The notes: generated from the letters alone by a model not told the origin. 64,000 bases of DNA from Methylocystis bryophila (GCF_027925445.1 NZ_AP027149.1:372001-436000); one strand, 5' to 3'; positions 26,671-35,994 are shown, counted from the first letter of the stretch. Program-made: numbers and translations.

Positions 26671-27797
26671 TCCGCCGCCTCGCGCTTGGGGAAAACCCCA
26701 TACTGGTAGTAGGCGGCGCAGGCCCCCTCGGAGGAGACCATGAGCGCGCCCAGCGGCGTATGCGGCGTGCAGGCGGTCCCAAACACCTTGCACTGCCACG
26801 GCTTGATCGCGCCCTTTAGCACCTCGCCGCATTGGCAGGATTTGGGGTCCGCGATTTTCAAATTGGGAACGGCAAATTTGCGCTCCGCGTCGAACCGCGC
26901 ATATTCCTCGCGCAACCTCACGCCCGAGTGATCAATCGATCCAAGACCGCGCCACTCGAAGAATTCCCGCAGCTCATAGACGTGATCGACAGCCCTCAAG
27001 GCGGCGTCATTGCCCTGCTCAGGCGCGACGCGGGCGTATTGGTTCTCGATCTCGCATCGCGCTTCGACGAGCTGCTTCATCACCATCCAGATCGACTGAA
27101 GAATGTCGAGGGGCTCGAAGCCCGCGACAACCATGGGCTTCTTGTAGAACCTTGCCACGAACTCGTATGGCTTCACGCCGATCACCATCGAGACGTGTCC
27201 TGGCCCGAGAAAGCCGTCGAGCCTGATGTCTGGACTGTCCAGGATCGCCTTGATCGTCGGGACGATCGTGATGTGATTGCAGAAGACGCTGAAGTTCTGC
27301 ACGCCGAGGCGCTCCGCCTGCAGAATCGTCAGCGCCGTCGAGGGCATCGTAGTTTCAAACCCCAGTCCGAAGAACACGACCTCGCGCTCTGGATGTCGCC
27401 GCGCGATCGTCAGGGCGTCCATCGGCGAATAGACCATGCGTACGTCGGCGCCATCGGCCTTCGCTTGCAGCAGGCTCTTCCTGGAGCCCGGAACGCGCAT
27501 CGCGTCGCCGAAGGTTGTAAAAATCACCCCTTCGCGCTCTGCGATCGAGACACAATCGTCCACGCGGCCCATCGGCAGCACACAGACTGGACAGCCCGGG
27601 CCGTGCACCAGCTCGACGCTCTTTGGCAGCATGCCCTCGAGGCCGTAGCGGAAGATCGAGTGCGTATGGCCTCCGCAGACCTCCATGATGTGGATCGGGC
27701 GATCAGCCGGACGATCGAGCGCTTCGGCGATACGTTGGATCTCCTTGGCGAGCACCCGGGCCGTGTCGCCGTCGCGAAATTCTTCGACGTATTTCAT
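26667..27797 (-). CDS. hypD: Hydrogenase maturation protein HypD
   Basis: HypD is the iron-sulfur scaffold on which, with HypC, Fe(CN)2CO is assembled. The 376-residue protein shows MEVCGGHTHSIFRYGL (catalytic Cys), VHGPGCPVCVLP, FFGLGFETTMP, FLGPGHVSMVIG, MVVAGFEPLDIL and the [4Fe-4S] region ADPKSCQCGEVLKGAIKP..CKVFGTACTP. The start MKYVEEFRD overlaps the SIS-domain gene by four bases, so translation is coupled. Confidence 0.96.
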   Translation of the reverse strand: MKYVEEFRDGDTARVLAKEIQRIAEALDRPADRPIHIMEVCGGHTHSIFRYGLEGMLPKSVELVHGPGCPVCVLPMGRVDDCVSIAEREGVIFTTFGDAMRVPGSRKSLLQAKADGADVRMVYSPMDALTIARRHPEREVVFFGLGFETTMPSTALTILQAERLGVQNFSVFCNHITIVPTIKAILDSPDIRLDGFLGPGHVSMVIGVKPYEFVARFYKKPMVVAGFEPLDILQSIWMVMKQLVEARCEIENQYARVAPEQGNDAALRAVDHVYELREFFEWRGLGSIDHSGVRLREEYARFDAERKFAVPNLKIADPKSCQCGEVLKGAIKPWQCKVFGTACTPHTPLGALMVSSEGACAAYYQYGVFPKREAAE

Positions 27798-28486
27798 TCC
27801 GTGATCCCCTCTCTCGCCGCAGAGCCGCGATGGCCAGCCAGCAGCGTGTGCGTCAGATCCCAGAGAATGTGATAGCAGGCGACATGGCATTCCTGGACGC
27901 GGTGGATCGAGGCGGAGGGAACGACGAGACAGTAATCAACGAGCCCGCTCGACTTCATCTTTCCCCCGTCGCCGCCGGCAAGGCCGAAAGTCGTGATGCG
28001 CATGTCTTTCGCCACGGCGAAGGCGGCGAGGAGATTTCCCGAGTTGCCGCTCGTGGAGACGCCCATGAGGCCGTCGCCGGGGCGACCCTGCGCAATGACT
28101 TGGCGCGCAAAGGCCTGATCGAAGCCGACATCGTTGCCGACGGCGGATATCGTCGCGATGTCGGCGACGAGATTGACGGCCGCAAGCGCGGGGCGCCCAG
28201 CGGTGATCGGATGCACGAACTCCACGGCGATATGCGCCGCGTCGCAGCTCGAACCGCCGTTGCCCATCGCAAAGAGCCGCCCCCCGTGGCGATAGATTTC
28301 CGCCAGGGCTCGCGCGGCCGCAACGATCGCGGCCCCCTGCTCTTCGAAGAATCGCTCGCTCGTCGCCCTCGAGTCCTTTGCCTTCTCCGTCACGGAGTTG
28401 AGCAGCGCCGCGTCTAGATCGCGACTCGGCAGAGAAGCGCCATAGAGGAAGGGATAAAGCGCTTCGAGAGGGTTTTGGCTGGACAT
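27794..28486 (-). CDS. SIS-domain sugar-phosphate isomerase-like protein in the hyp operon
   Basis: This 230-residue protein is similar to sedoheptulose-7-phosphate isomerase (GmhA) and DiaA. The SIS motifs are LFAMGNGGSSCDAAHIAVEF and MGVSTSGNSGNLLAAFAVAK. The C-terminal HRVQECHVACYHILWDLTH is the typical metal-site helix. It is 20 bases after hypF and overlaps hypD by four bases, so it is embedded in the maturation operon. SIS genes sit in hyp clusters of several bacteria, but a role in hydrogenase maturation is unproven. Confidence 0.88.
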   Translation of the reverse strand: MSSQNPLEALYPFLYGASLPSRDLDAALLNSVTEKAKDSRATSERFFEEQGAAIVAAARALAEIYRHGGRLFAMGNGGSSCDAAHIAVEFVHPITAGRPALAAVNLVADIATISAVGNDVGFDQAFARQVIAQGRPGDGLMGVSTSGNSGNLLAAFAVAKDMRITTFGLAGGDGGKMKSSGLVDYCLVVPSASIHRVQECHVACYHILWDLTHTLLAGHRGSAAREGITE

Positions 28487-28506
28487 TGATGCGCGCCCCT
28501 TGCCGT

Positions 28507-30981
28507 TCAGCTCTCGAGCAGGCGCGCGGCGCCGACCGCGGCTTGCCCTAAGGCTAGCCCGCCATCATTCGCGGGGACCTGCCTGTGTGTCAGCACGACG
28601 AAGCCGCAGCCCTCGAGCCGGCGTGTGAGCTCTTCGAGCAGGATCGAATTTTGCAGACAACCGCCGGAAAGCGCGACCGTGTCGAAGCGTCGGTCCGCCG
28701 CGCCCGACCGCGCCAGCCGTTGTGTCAGCGCGACCAGCGCCTCGGCCAAACCCTTATGGAAGCGCGCCGCCATGATGGCGCGTGGCGTCTCGCCGCGCAG
28801 ATCCTCCAACGCCGCGGCCCACATCGGGGCGGAATCGATAAAGGCGGGGACATCATCTGATAGGGGCGCGCCCAGTGTGAAAGGATATCCGCACTCCGCA
28901 TCGGAGGGCGAAGCTTCCTCCGCAGCCGCCTCGAGATAAGCGCCCGCCTGCCCCTCATAGACTTGTCGGTCACGACATAGTCCGAGGAGCGCGGCGAAGG
29001 CGTCGAAGAGCCTGCCGCAGGAGGATGCCAGCGGCGCATTGACGCCGCGCGCGAGCATCGCTTCGAGCATCGCGCAGGGCTTCGTGCGCAGAAAGTCGTC
29101 AAGCTCGAGCGCGTGCAGCTTCGATGCAAGGCTGGCTCGCCCGAACGCGGCGACGAGATGAGCGTAGAGGTTACGCCAGGGTTCGCGGATCGCGGCCGTC
29201 CCGCCCGGCATCGGCGTCGGCTTTAGCGCTCCAAGACGGACATAGTTTCGATAGTCCGCGAGCATGAGCTCTCCGCCCCAGATCGCCCCGTCGGCGCCCC
29301 AACCCAGACCGTCAAGCACAAGCCCGAGCACCGGAGCGCCGCGTAGCGAATAGAGGTTCTCGGCAAGGCAAGCGGCGATATGCGCATGATGATGCTGGAC
29401 TTCAATCAGCGGCAGCGCCGCGCTGCTTCGGGACCGCGCGAGTCTGGATGAAAGATAGTCGGGATGCAGATCCGCGACGAGCGCTTGCGGCGCATGGTCG
29501 AAGAGCGCGGCATAAAGTGCGAGATTCTTGCGGTAGTCCTCGAAGGTGAGCGCATCTTCGAGATCGCCCTGATGCTGGGACAAAATCGCTTCGCCTCTCT
29601 TCAATAGGCAGAAGGTCGCCTTGAGATGGCCGCCGAAAGCAAGAAGCGGCGGCGCCTTCGAGAATTCTGGCGGGAGCGCGATGGGCGCGGGTGCGAATCC
29701 CCGCGCGCGACGCAAAATCCGCGGGGCGCCAGACATCATGCGGACGACCGAATCGTCAACGCGATTGGCGATCTCACGGTTGTGCGTCAGAGCATAGGCG
29801 GCGACGCCGCTCAATCGTTCTCGGGCTGTCTGATCGTCGATGATCTGCGGCTCATCGGAAAGGTTGCCGCTCGTCATGACCAAAGGGCCGCCGGCGCCCT
29901 GCAGCAGCAGACGATGCAGGGGCGTCGTGGGCAGCATGAAGCCCAGCCTGTTCAACCCCGGCGCGACGCTTTCCGGCAGGCGCTTGGGATTCTTCGCACG
30001 CAAGAGGACGATGGGCGCGCAAGCGCCGCTCAACAGCGCGGCCTCCGCATCGCTAATGTGGCAATAGTCGTGAACGACAGCAAGATCGCGCGCCATGAGC
30101 GCGAATGGCTTTGCGTCGCGATGTTTATGTCGACGCAGGGACTCTACCGCGCCGCCATTCCTGGCGTCGCACGCGAGCTGATAGCCCCCGAGACCCTTGA
30201 TCGCGAGGATCGCGCCCTCGTTCAGGAGATCGCAAACCACGTCGAGCGCGTTGGCCTGGACAGGCGCCGCCGCTGCGACCCCCAGCCGCTCGAGCGCGAG
30301 TTGCGGGCCACAGGCCGGACAGGCGATCGGCTGGGCGTGAAAGCGGCGGTCCGCGGGATCGCGGTATTCCTGCCCGCATTCTTCGCACATGCCGAAGGTC
30401 GACATCGTCGTTCTGGCGCGGTCGTAGGGAACTCCTCTCACGATGCTGAGGCGCGGTCCGCAATTCGTGCAATTGGTGAATGGATAGCGAAAGCGTCTCG
30501 CCGCAGGGTCGGCAATCTCCGCCGCGCAGGCCGCGCATAAAGCCGCATCCGGCGCGACTTGCGTATCCGCCTCGCTCGCCACGCTTTCCGAGATGCGGAA
30601 CTCTTCTGGCAAGTCCCCATCAAACGCGCGGCAGTCGATCCGATCAATGCGGCTGAGAGGCGGCTGGTCGCGTTCGAGGCGCGCGAGAAACTTCTTTAAA
30701 TCTCGCGGTTGGCCGCCGGCGAGGATTAGCACGCCTTGCGAGTCATTGCGCACTTCTCCGACGAGACCGCATTCCCGCGCGAGACGCCAGGTATTTGGTC
30801 TGAATCCCACGCCTTGCACGCAGCCGCGCACGCGGATTTCAAGCGCCGTCTCGCAACGCGTCGATCGAAGATTATGACGCGCGTCGGCTTGAGCGCTCGA
30901 CGGTCTGGCAAGCGATAGCAAGAATTCGATCCTCCGCTGCTGACTCCTTCGAGTCGAGCGAAAGGGCGCCGGCGATCGCAA
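28507..30981 (-). CDS. hypF: Carbamoyltransferase HypF
   Basis: HypF activates carbamoyl phosphate and transfers the carbamoyl group to HypE. Domains in order: acylphosphatase (about residues 47-135: IRVRGCVQGVGFRPNTWRLA), two Cys4 zinc fingers (CAACAAEI..CTNCGPR and CEECGQEYRDP..CPACGPQL), YrdC-like (LAIKGLGGYQLACDA..RRHKHRDAKPFALMARD) and a Kae1-like domain (VEVQHHHAHIAACLAEN-type, VLDGLGWGADGAIWGGE, ALSGGCLQNSILLEEL). The first 40-odd residues before the acylphosphatase domain are Arg/Ser-rich and probably not translated, but no clear internal start with a ribosome site was found. It is the first gene of the leftward operon, divergent from hhyS. Confidence 0.94.
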   Translation of the reverse strand: MRSPAPFRSTRRSQQRRIEFLLSLARPSSAQADARHNLRSTRCETALEIRVRGCVQGVGFRPNTWRLARECGLVGEVRNDSQGVLILAGGQPRDLKKFLARLERDQPPLSRIDRIDCRAFDGDLPEEFRISESVASEADTQVAPDAALCAACAAEIADPAARRFRYPFTNCTNCGPRLSIVRGVPYDRARTTMSTFGMCEECGQEYRDPADRRFHAQPIACPACGPQLALERLGVAAAAPVQANALDVVCDLLNEGAILAIKGLGGYQLACDARNGGAVESLRRHKHRDAKPFALMARDLAVVHDYCHISDAEAALLSGACAPIVLLRAKNPKRLPESVAPGLNRLGFMLPTTPLHRLLLQGAGGPLVMTSGNLSDEPQIIDDQTARERLSGVAAYALTHNREIANRVDDSVVRMMSGAPRILRRARGFAPAPIALPPEFSKAPPLLAFGGHLKATFCLLKRGEAILSQHQGDLEDALTFEDYRKNLALYAALFDHAPQALVADLHPDYLSSRLARSRSSAALPLIEVQHHHAHIAACLAENLYSLRGAPVLGLVLDGLGWGADGAIWGGELMLADYRNYVRLGALKPTPMPGGTAAIREPWRNLYAHLVAAFGRASLASKLHALELDDFLRTKPCAMLEAMLARGVNAPLASSCGRLFDAFAALLGLCRDRQVYEGQAGAYLEAAAEEASPSDAECGYPFTLGAPLSDDVPAFIDSAPMWAAALEDLRGETPRAIMAARFHKGLAEALVALTQRLARSGAADRRFDTVALSGGCLQNSILLEELTRRLEGCGFVVLTHRQVPANDGGLALGQAAVGAARLLES

Positions 30982-31199
30982 TTGCCTCGACGAGCCCAGT
31001 GAAAAGGTCAGCTAACGCTCGCTAGCCTTCGTTCAAGGGCTATTCCCGTTGTGATGTTCGCCTTAAGAGCAAAGCTCACGACGTATCCACCTATATCTTA
31101 TTGCTTTCACCGAGCTAATACATGCGTGACCGACGTGCGCCGGCCTGAAGCGGTGCATTGTGATAGGCTTTACGTCGTACGAATTCGTCGCTGTCCCAT

Positions 31200-31224
31200 G
31201 GAACTTATCCCTTTCCGCAGAGTT
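31200..31224 (+). promoter_or_regulatory. Candidate EcfG-type (general stress response) promoter of the hydrogenase operon
   Basis: GGAAC at 31200-31204, a 16-base spacer, then AGTT at 31221-31224. The EcfG consensus in alphaproteobacteria is GGAAC-N16/17-CGTT, so one base of the -10 element differs. It lies 46 bases before the hhyS start, a fitting distance. The intergenic space of 288 bases must also hold the hypF promoter. Low certainty from a single weak match. Confidence 0.3.
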
Positions 31225-31269
31225 TGGTGGGTATCGTTTAGTTCGGCAAGCATAGGAAGGGTCTTTGCT

Positions 31270-32349
31270 ATGCTCGACGCCATCCCCTATGGTCGTAAAA
31301 CCCAATCCGCCCCGAAGATCGACGAAGTTCATATCCTCTGGATCACGGCAGGTCTCGGATGCGACGGCGACACCGTGTCGATCACGGCCGCAAGCCAGCC
31401 CAGCATCGAAGACGTTCTACTCGGCGCGGTGCCGGGGCTTCCCAAGGTGCATCTCCACAATCCCGTGCTCGCCTATGAAGTTGGCGAGGAGTTTTTAGAT
31501 CCATTTCACAAGGCCGACCGCGGAGAGATTGAGAATTTCGTCCTTGTCGTCGAAGGGTCGATCCCCAACGAGCAGCTCAGCGGGGATGGCTACTGGGCCG
31601 CGATGGGCACTGACCCCGAGACGCAGCAACCCATCACGACGAACGAGTGGATCGACCGTCTTGCGCCGAAGGCGCTGGGAATCGTCGCCGCCGGCACTTG
31701 CGCCACCTTTGGCGGCATTCACGCGATGAAAGGCAATCCCACCGGCTGCATGGGCCTCGCCGATTATCTTGGGTGGGAGTGGAAGTCGAAAGCGGGTCTG
31801 CCGATCGTGAACGTGCCCGGCTGTCCGGTGCAGCCTGATAATTTCATGGAGACGCTGCTCTATCTCCTGCGTCAGCTCGCCGGCGCCGCGCCGATGATCC
31901 CGCTCGATCACGCGCTTCGTCCCAAATGGCTCTTCGGGATGACGGTGCATGAGGGGTGCGATCGCGCAGCCTTTTATGAGCAATCCAACTTCGCGACCGA
32001 ATATGGGTCTCGGAAATGTCTCGTGAAGATCGGATGCTGGGGCCCCGTAGTACAGTGCAACGTGCCGAAACGGGGTTGGATCGGCGGCGTCGGCGGTTGC
32101 CCCAATGTTGGCGGCATCTGCATCGGCTGCACAATGCCAGGCTTTCCGGACAAGCTCATGCCGTTCATGGACGAGCCGCCGGGCGCGCGCATCTCCTCGA
32201 CGCTCATTCAGCCCTACGGAGCTTTGATCCGCAATCTGCGTCGGCTCACGAACAGCACGCTGAACAAAGAGCCGAAGTGGCGCCACAACCGGCCGCAGCG
32301 CACGACTGGCTACAATCCCGAGAAACCGCAAGCGACTTATCCGCTTTAG
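31270..32349 (+). CDS. hhyS: Group 1h (actinobacterial-type) [NiFe] hydrogenase small subunit
   Basis: This is the electron-transfer subunit of the high-affinity, oxygen-insensitive uptake hydrogenase that can oxidise atmospheric H2. It has 359 residues and no twin-arginine signal, as expected for this group. The proximal cluster segment is WITAGLGCDGDTVS: Cys31 is followed by Asp34, matching the unusual 3-Cys/1-Asp cluster described for the Ralstonia eutropha enzyme of this group. Other ligands lie in AAGTCATFGG, VPGCPVQPDN, VHEGCDRAAFYE, KCLVKIGCWGPVVQCNVPKRG and GGCPNVGGICIGCTMPGFPD. I chose ATG at 31270 with GGAAGGG upstream; an earlier in-frame ATG at 31198 is less likely. Confidence 0.95.
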   Translation: MLDAIPYGRKTQSAPKIDEVHILWITAGLGCDGDTVSITAASQPSIEDVLLGAVPGLPKVHLHNPVLAYEVGEEFLDPFHKADRGEIENFVLVVEGSIPNEQLSGDGYWAAMGTDPETQQPITTNEWIDRLAPKALGIVAAGTCATFGGIHAMKGNPTGCMGLADYLGWEWKSKAGLPIVNVPGCPVQPDNFMETLLYLLRQLAGAAPMIPLDHALRPKWLFGMTVHEGCDRAAFYEQSNFATEYGSRKCLVKIGCWGPVVQCNVPKRGWIGGVGGCPNVGGICIGCTMPGFPDKLMPFMDEPPGARISSTLIQPYGALIRNLRRLTNSTLNKEPKWRHNRPQRTTGYNPEKPQATYPL

Positions 32350-32359
32350 GGGAATGATC

Positions 32360-34162
32360 ATGGATCAGATAGCAGAAGCCGCGCGGGGCGGAAGCTCCAC
32401 GCCCAACCTCGTGGAGATGAACTGGGATCCGATCACCCGTATCGTCGGCAGCCTCGGCATCTTCACCAAAATCGACTTCGACAATCGTCGCATCGCCGAA
32501 TGCCACAGCACGTCGTCGATCTTCCGCGGCTACAGCATTTTCATGAAAGGCAAGGATCCGCGCGACGCGCATTTTATCACGAGCCGCATCTGCGGCATTT
32601 GCGGAGATAATCACGCAACCTGCTCGGTATACGCGCAGAACATGGCCTATGGCGTGAAGCCTCCGCCGCTCGCGGAGTGGATTATCAACCTTGGCGAGGC
32701 CGCCGAATATATGTTCGATCACAACATCTTTCAGGACAATCTGGTCGGCGTGGATTTTTGCGAGCAAATGGTCAAGGAGACCAATCCGAGTGTCTGGGAA
32801 AAGGCGCAAAGAACGCCGGCGCCGCACGCCTCCGACCACGGCTATCGCACGATCGCCGATATCATGACGGCGCTCAATCCATTCACCGGCGAGTTCTACC
32901 GTGAGACCCTGCATGTAAGCCGCTACACGCGCGAAATGTTTTCGCTAATGGAAGGACGCCACGTTCATCCTTCCACGCTCTACCCCGGCGGCGTCGGCAC
33001 GACGCCGACGGTTCAGCTCTTCACCGACTATCTCGTGCGCCTCGTCAAATACGCCGAGTTCATGAAGAAATGCGTGCCGCTGCACGACGACCTCTTCGAC
33101 TTCTTCTACGAAGCGCTGCCAGGCTATGAGGAAGTCGGACGCCGACGCATATTGCTGGGCTGCTGGGGGGCGTTCCAAGATCCGGACAAATGCGATTACG
33201 ACTACAAGACAATGACTGACTGGGGCCGCGCGATGTTCGTGACGCCCGGCGTCATCGTCGACGATAAGCTCGTCACGACGGATCTCGTCGACATCAACTT
33301 GCAGATACGCATTCTACTCGGCCACAGCTATTACGAGGATTGGGAGAACAGCGAGACCTTCGTCAAGCAAGACCCCTTGGGCAATCCGGTCGATCAGCGG
33401 CACCCCTGGAACCAGACAACGATGCCGCGCCCTCAAAGGCGGGACTTCGGCGGCAAATATTCATGGGTCATGTGTCCGCGCTGGCTCGACAAGCGCACGG
33501 GCGATCATCTCGCGCTCGACACAGGCGGCGGCGCCATCGCGCGTCTGTGGAGCACGGCGCTCGCCGGTCTCGTCGACGTCGGCTACGTCAAAGCGACGGG
33601 GCGCAGCGTCAAGATCTATCTGCCTAAGACCGCCTTGAAGGGCGAGAAGGAATTCGAGTGGCGCATCCCACAGTGGAGCAACGCCATCGAGCGCGACCGC
33701 GCGCGGACCTACTTCCAGGCCTATTGCGCCGCGATCGCCTATTACTTCGTCGAAAAGGCGCTTGCGGAAGTGCAGGCCGGTCGCACCCGGACATGGACCG
33801 ACTTCAAGGTGCCGGACGAGGCGATCGGCTGCGGCTTTCACGAGGCCGTGCGCGGCGTGCTCTCGCATCATCTCGTCATTCGCGGCGGCAAGATCGCGAA
33901 CTATCATCCCTACCCGCCGACGCCGTGGAACGCGACGCCGCGCGACATTTACGGCACGCCGGGTCCTTATGAAGACGCCGTGCAGAACACGCCGATCTTT
34001 GAAGAGAATGGTCGCGATTCCTTCAAGGGGATCGACATCATGCGCGCGGTGCGAAGCTTCGACCCGTGCCTGCCCTGCGGCGTCCACATGTATGTCGGCG
34101 GCGGAAGGACCCTCGAGAAGGTGCACTCGCCGATGTTCGGCGTCTCGCGGGGAGCGCGCTGA
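32360..34162 (+). CDS. hhyL: Group 1h [NiFe] hydrogenase large (catalytic) subunit
   Basis: This 600-residue catalytic subunit holds the Ni-Fe(CN)2CO site. L1 motif RICGIC at residues 76-81 (in TSRICGICGDNHATCS) and L2 motif DPCLPCGVH at about 568-576 supply the four Ni/Fe cysteines (78, 81, 570, 573). Twenty-four residues follow His576 (MYVGGGRTLEKVHSPM..), the peptide expected to be removed by the maturation protease encoded at 37235-37768. GDNHATCSVYAQN and the long central region are typical of group 1h rather than HupL. The ATG at 32360 is preferred over 32354 because AGGGGA is then correctly spaced. It lies 10 bases after hhyS. Confidence 0.96.
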   Translation: MDQIAEAARGGSSTPNLVEMNWDPITRIVGSLGIFTKIDFDNRRIAECHSTSSIFRGYSIFMKGKDPRDAHFITSRICGICGDNHATCSVYAQNMAYGVKPPPLAEWIINLGEAAEYMFDHNIFQDNLVGVDFCEQMVKETNPSVWEKAQRTPAPHASDHGYRTIADIMTALNPFTGEFYRETLHVSRYTREMFSLMEGRHVHPSTLYPGGVGTTPTVQLFTDYLVRLVKYAEFMKKCVPLHDDLFDFFYEALPGYEEVGRRRILLGCWGAFQDPDKCDYDYKTMTDWGRAMFVTPGVIVDDKLVTTDLVDINLQIRILLGHSYYEDWENSETFVKQDPLGNPVDQRHPWNQTTMPRPQRRDFGGKYSWVMCPRWLDKRTGDHLALDTGGGAIARLWSTALAGLVDVGYVKATGRSVKIYLPKTALKGEKEFEWRIPQWSNAIERDRARTYFQAYCAAIAYYFVEKALAEVQAGRTRTWTDFKVPDEAIGCGFHEAVRGVLSHHLVIRGGKIANYHPYPPTPWNATPRDIYGTPGPYEDAVQNTPIFEENGRDSFKGIDIMRAVRSFDPCLPCGVHMYVGGGRTLEKVHSPMFGVSRGAR

Positions 34163-34708
34163 ATGGTTCGCGAGCGATCGCATGCGCTGAGACGTTGCCT
34201 AGAGCGCGTTGACGAGGCCAGGGAAAGGCTGGAGAGGACCGGCGACAACGAGACCGCAGTTGTGGCGCGGAATCTGCTCAGCGCCGTGATGGATCTCCAT
34301 GGCCTGGCCCTCGTGAGAGCTCTGATCCTGGCGCAAAGCGGCGCTGCGGGCGACGATTTGGCGCAACGCTTCGTCGAGGACGATTACGTCGCCGCCGTCC
34401 TTCTTCTTCACGGTCTGCATCCAGAAGATCCGGAAACGCGTCTGCAGAAGAAGCTCTTCTCGATGCGCCCGCATTGGGGCGTGCGCGGCTTTCGCGTCGA
34501 ACTCTTGGCGGTTGAGCGCGGCGCGGCGAAAGCCAAAGTTCATTGGGACGACGCTGCGGGAGAGACGGAGCGGAGCGGTATCCTACGCGAAATCGAGAGC
34601 GTGCTGACTGACGCCGCCCCGGATCTCGACCTCATTTCACTGGAAGAGGCCGACGCGGGATCGACTGACGCGCGTTCGCCAGCCTCGACGGTCATGGCGC
34701 AGCCATAG
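34163..34708 (+). CDS. NifU-like accessory protein of the group 1h hydrogenase operon, lacking the CxxC
   Basis: This 181-residue protein starts immediately after the hhyL stop codon. The N-terminal half is helical (RERSHALRRCLERVDEARER). The second half resembles the NifU C-terminal scaffold domain (HPEDPETRLQKKLFSMRPHW, FRVELLAVERGAAKAKVHW, REIESVLTDAAPDLDLISLE). The CxxC that binds an iron-sulfur cluster in true NifU/Nfu proteins is absent, replaced by WDDAAGETERSGI. NifU-like genes are recurrent in group 1h operons. A cluster-carrier role by itself is doubtful; it may be a structural relative. Confidence 0.75.
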   Translation: MVRERSHALRRCLERVDEARERLERTGDNETAVVARNLLSAVMDLHGLALVRALILAQSGAAGDDLAQRFVEDDYVAAVLLLHGLHPEDPETRLQKKLFSMRPHWGVRGFRVELLAVERGAAKAKVHWDDAAGETERSGILREIESVLTDAAPDLDLISLEEADAGSTDARSPASTVMAQP

Positions 34709-34718
34709 AGGAGGACCG

Positions 34719-35360
34719 ATGGGCGAGCGCGCACGGGGCAATTGGGCGGCGAAACTGCAGCGCTTCGCGACTGCCGCGCCCGAGCGCGAAAGCGATCGTT
34801 GCGAGCTATGCGGCGCGCCGGTCATGGCCGAGCATGCGCATCTTCTGGACGTCGCCCACCGGCAGCTGCGCTGCGCTTGCGAGGCCTGCGTGCGCGCACT
34901 GGGCGAAAGCGCCGGCTTCCGGCGGCTCCGCCCCGACACGGAGCATTTAAGCGACTTCGAGTTGAGCGACGGGGTTTGGGAGGGGCTCCAGCTGCCGATT
35001 GATCTCGTCTTCTTCTATCAAAGCACGGCGGATGGCGGGCCGGTCGCGCTTTATCCTGGCCCCGCGGGAGCAATGACTTCGGCGTTGAGCCGTGACGCTT
35101 GGGCGCGACTCATGGAGGCGAATCCGCGGCTCGGCGAGTTCAGCCCTGACGTAGAGGCATTGCTCATCAATCGCACGAAGGGCTCCCGCCGATATTATCG
35201 CGTATCCATTGACCGCTGCTACGCGCTCGTCGGCATCATCCGCTCCGAGTGGAAAGGATTGTCCGGCGGCTCGGAGGTGTGGGGGTCGATCGAGCGGTTT
35301 TTTGCGACGCTCGACGCGCCGCCTGTTTCTGATCGGCAACGGAGCGCGATCCATGGTTGA
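34719..35360 (+). CDS. DUF5947 protein of the group 1h hydrogenase operon
   Basis: This 213-residue protein has a probable metal-binding Cys cluster near the N terminus: CELCGAPV at about 28-35, then CACEACVRALG at about 58-68. A conserved soluble region follows with LPIDLVFFYQST, FSPDVEALLINR and RRYYRVSIDRCYALVGIIRS. It matches the DUF5947 family found mainly beside group 1h hydrogenases. It could provide an extra redox or zinc centre, but the function is unknown. It is 10 bases downstream of the NifU-like gene and overlaps the next gene by 8 bases. Confidence 0.8.
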   Translation: MGERARGNWAAKLQRFATAAPERESDRCELCGAPVMAEHAHLLDVAHRQLRCACEACVRALGESAGFRRLRPDTEHLSDFELSDGVWEGLQLPIDLVFFYQSTADGGPVALYPGPAGAMTSALSRDAWARLMEANPRLGEFSPDVEALLINRTKGSRRYYRVSIDRCYALVGIIRSEWKGLSGGSEVWGSIERFFATLDAPPVSDRQRSAIHG

Positions 35361-35994
35361 TTTGCGCTTCAAAATCGAGGGCGCAGAAGCCGAACGCTTT
35401 TCGGTTTCACCCCTTCTGATCTTTTTTCTACGAGTCGAAACGGAGCTACAGCGACGCGTCGACAGCATCATGCTGAATTGTCAGATCCGCATCGACGCGA
35501 CGCGGCGCGCCTACAGCGCCGTAGAGCGTGAAAGGCTCGGCGAGCTATTTGGAGCGCCGGAGCGGTGGAGCGAGACCTTGCGCAGCCTCTTGTGGGCGCA
35601 GGTCAGCATCGTGGTTCCGCGTTTCGAGGGTGAAACGACTGTCCGGCTTGCCGCGCCTTGCACCTATGACTTCTGCGTCGCGAGCGCGAAATATTTTTAT
35701 GGCGTGACGGACGGCGAGATTCCTCTCACCTTCCTTTTCAGCGGCTCACTTTTCTTCAAGGACGAGCCGGGGTCACTGCAGATCGAGCAGATCTCCTGGT
35801 CGACGGAGGCAAATTATCGAATGCCCGTCGAACTTTGGCGGGAAGCGATGGAAATGCACTATCCGAACGGCGTCCTGCTCCGTCTCGATGCGGAAGCCTT
35901 CGACCGGCTCTATCGCTTCAAGCGTCGCCGTGGCTTGCTCGGCTTTGAGGAGGCGCTCGCCACCTTGCTGGACACCGCGGAGGCCGAGACATGA
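35353..35994 (+). CDS. DUF6084 protein of the group 1h hydrogenase operon
   Basis: This 213-residue soluble protein starts MVDLRFKIEGAEAERFSVSP. Visible stretches are LLWAQVSIVVPRFEGETTVRL, CTYDFCVASAKYFYGVTDGE and EISWSTEA-like strands, ending LLDTAEAET. It has the pattern of DUF6084, known to me only from hydrogenase gene neighbourhoods. No metal motif is clear. It overlaps both neighbours (8 bases before, 4 bases after), which indicates tight translational coupling and a likely stoichiometric or chaperone role (inference). Confidence 0.78.
   Translation: MVDLRFKIEGAEAERFSVSPLLIFFLRVETELQRRVDSIMLNCQIRIDATRRAYSAVERERLGELFGAPERWSETLRSLLWAQVSIVVPRFEGETTVRLAAPCTYDFCVASAKYFYGVTDGEIPLTFLFSGSLFFKDEPGSLQIEQISWSTEANYRMPVELWREAMEMHYPNGVLLRLDAEAFDRLYRFKRRRGLLGFEEALATLLDTAEAET

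Noticed and set aside
30982..31269. A sigma-54 promoter in the hyp/hhy divergent region
   Set aside because: No TGGC-N9-TTGC match of useful quality was found; only the weak EcfG-like site was kept.
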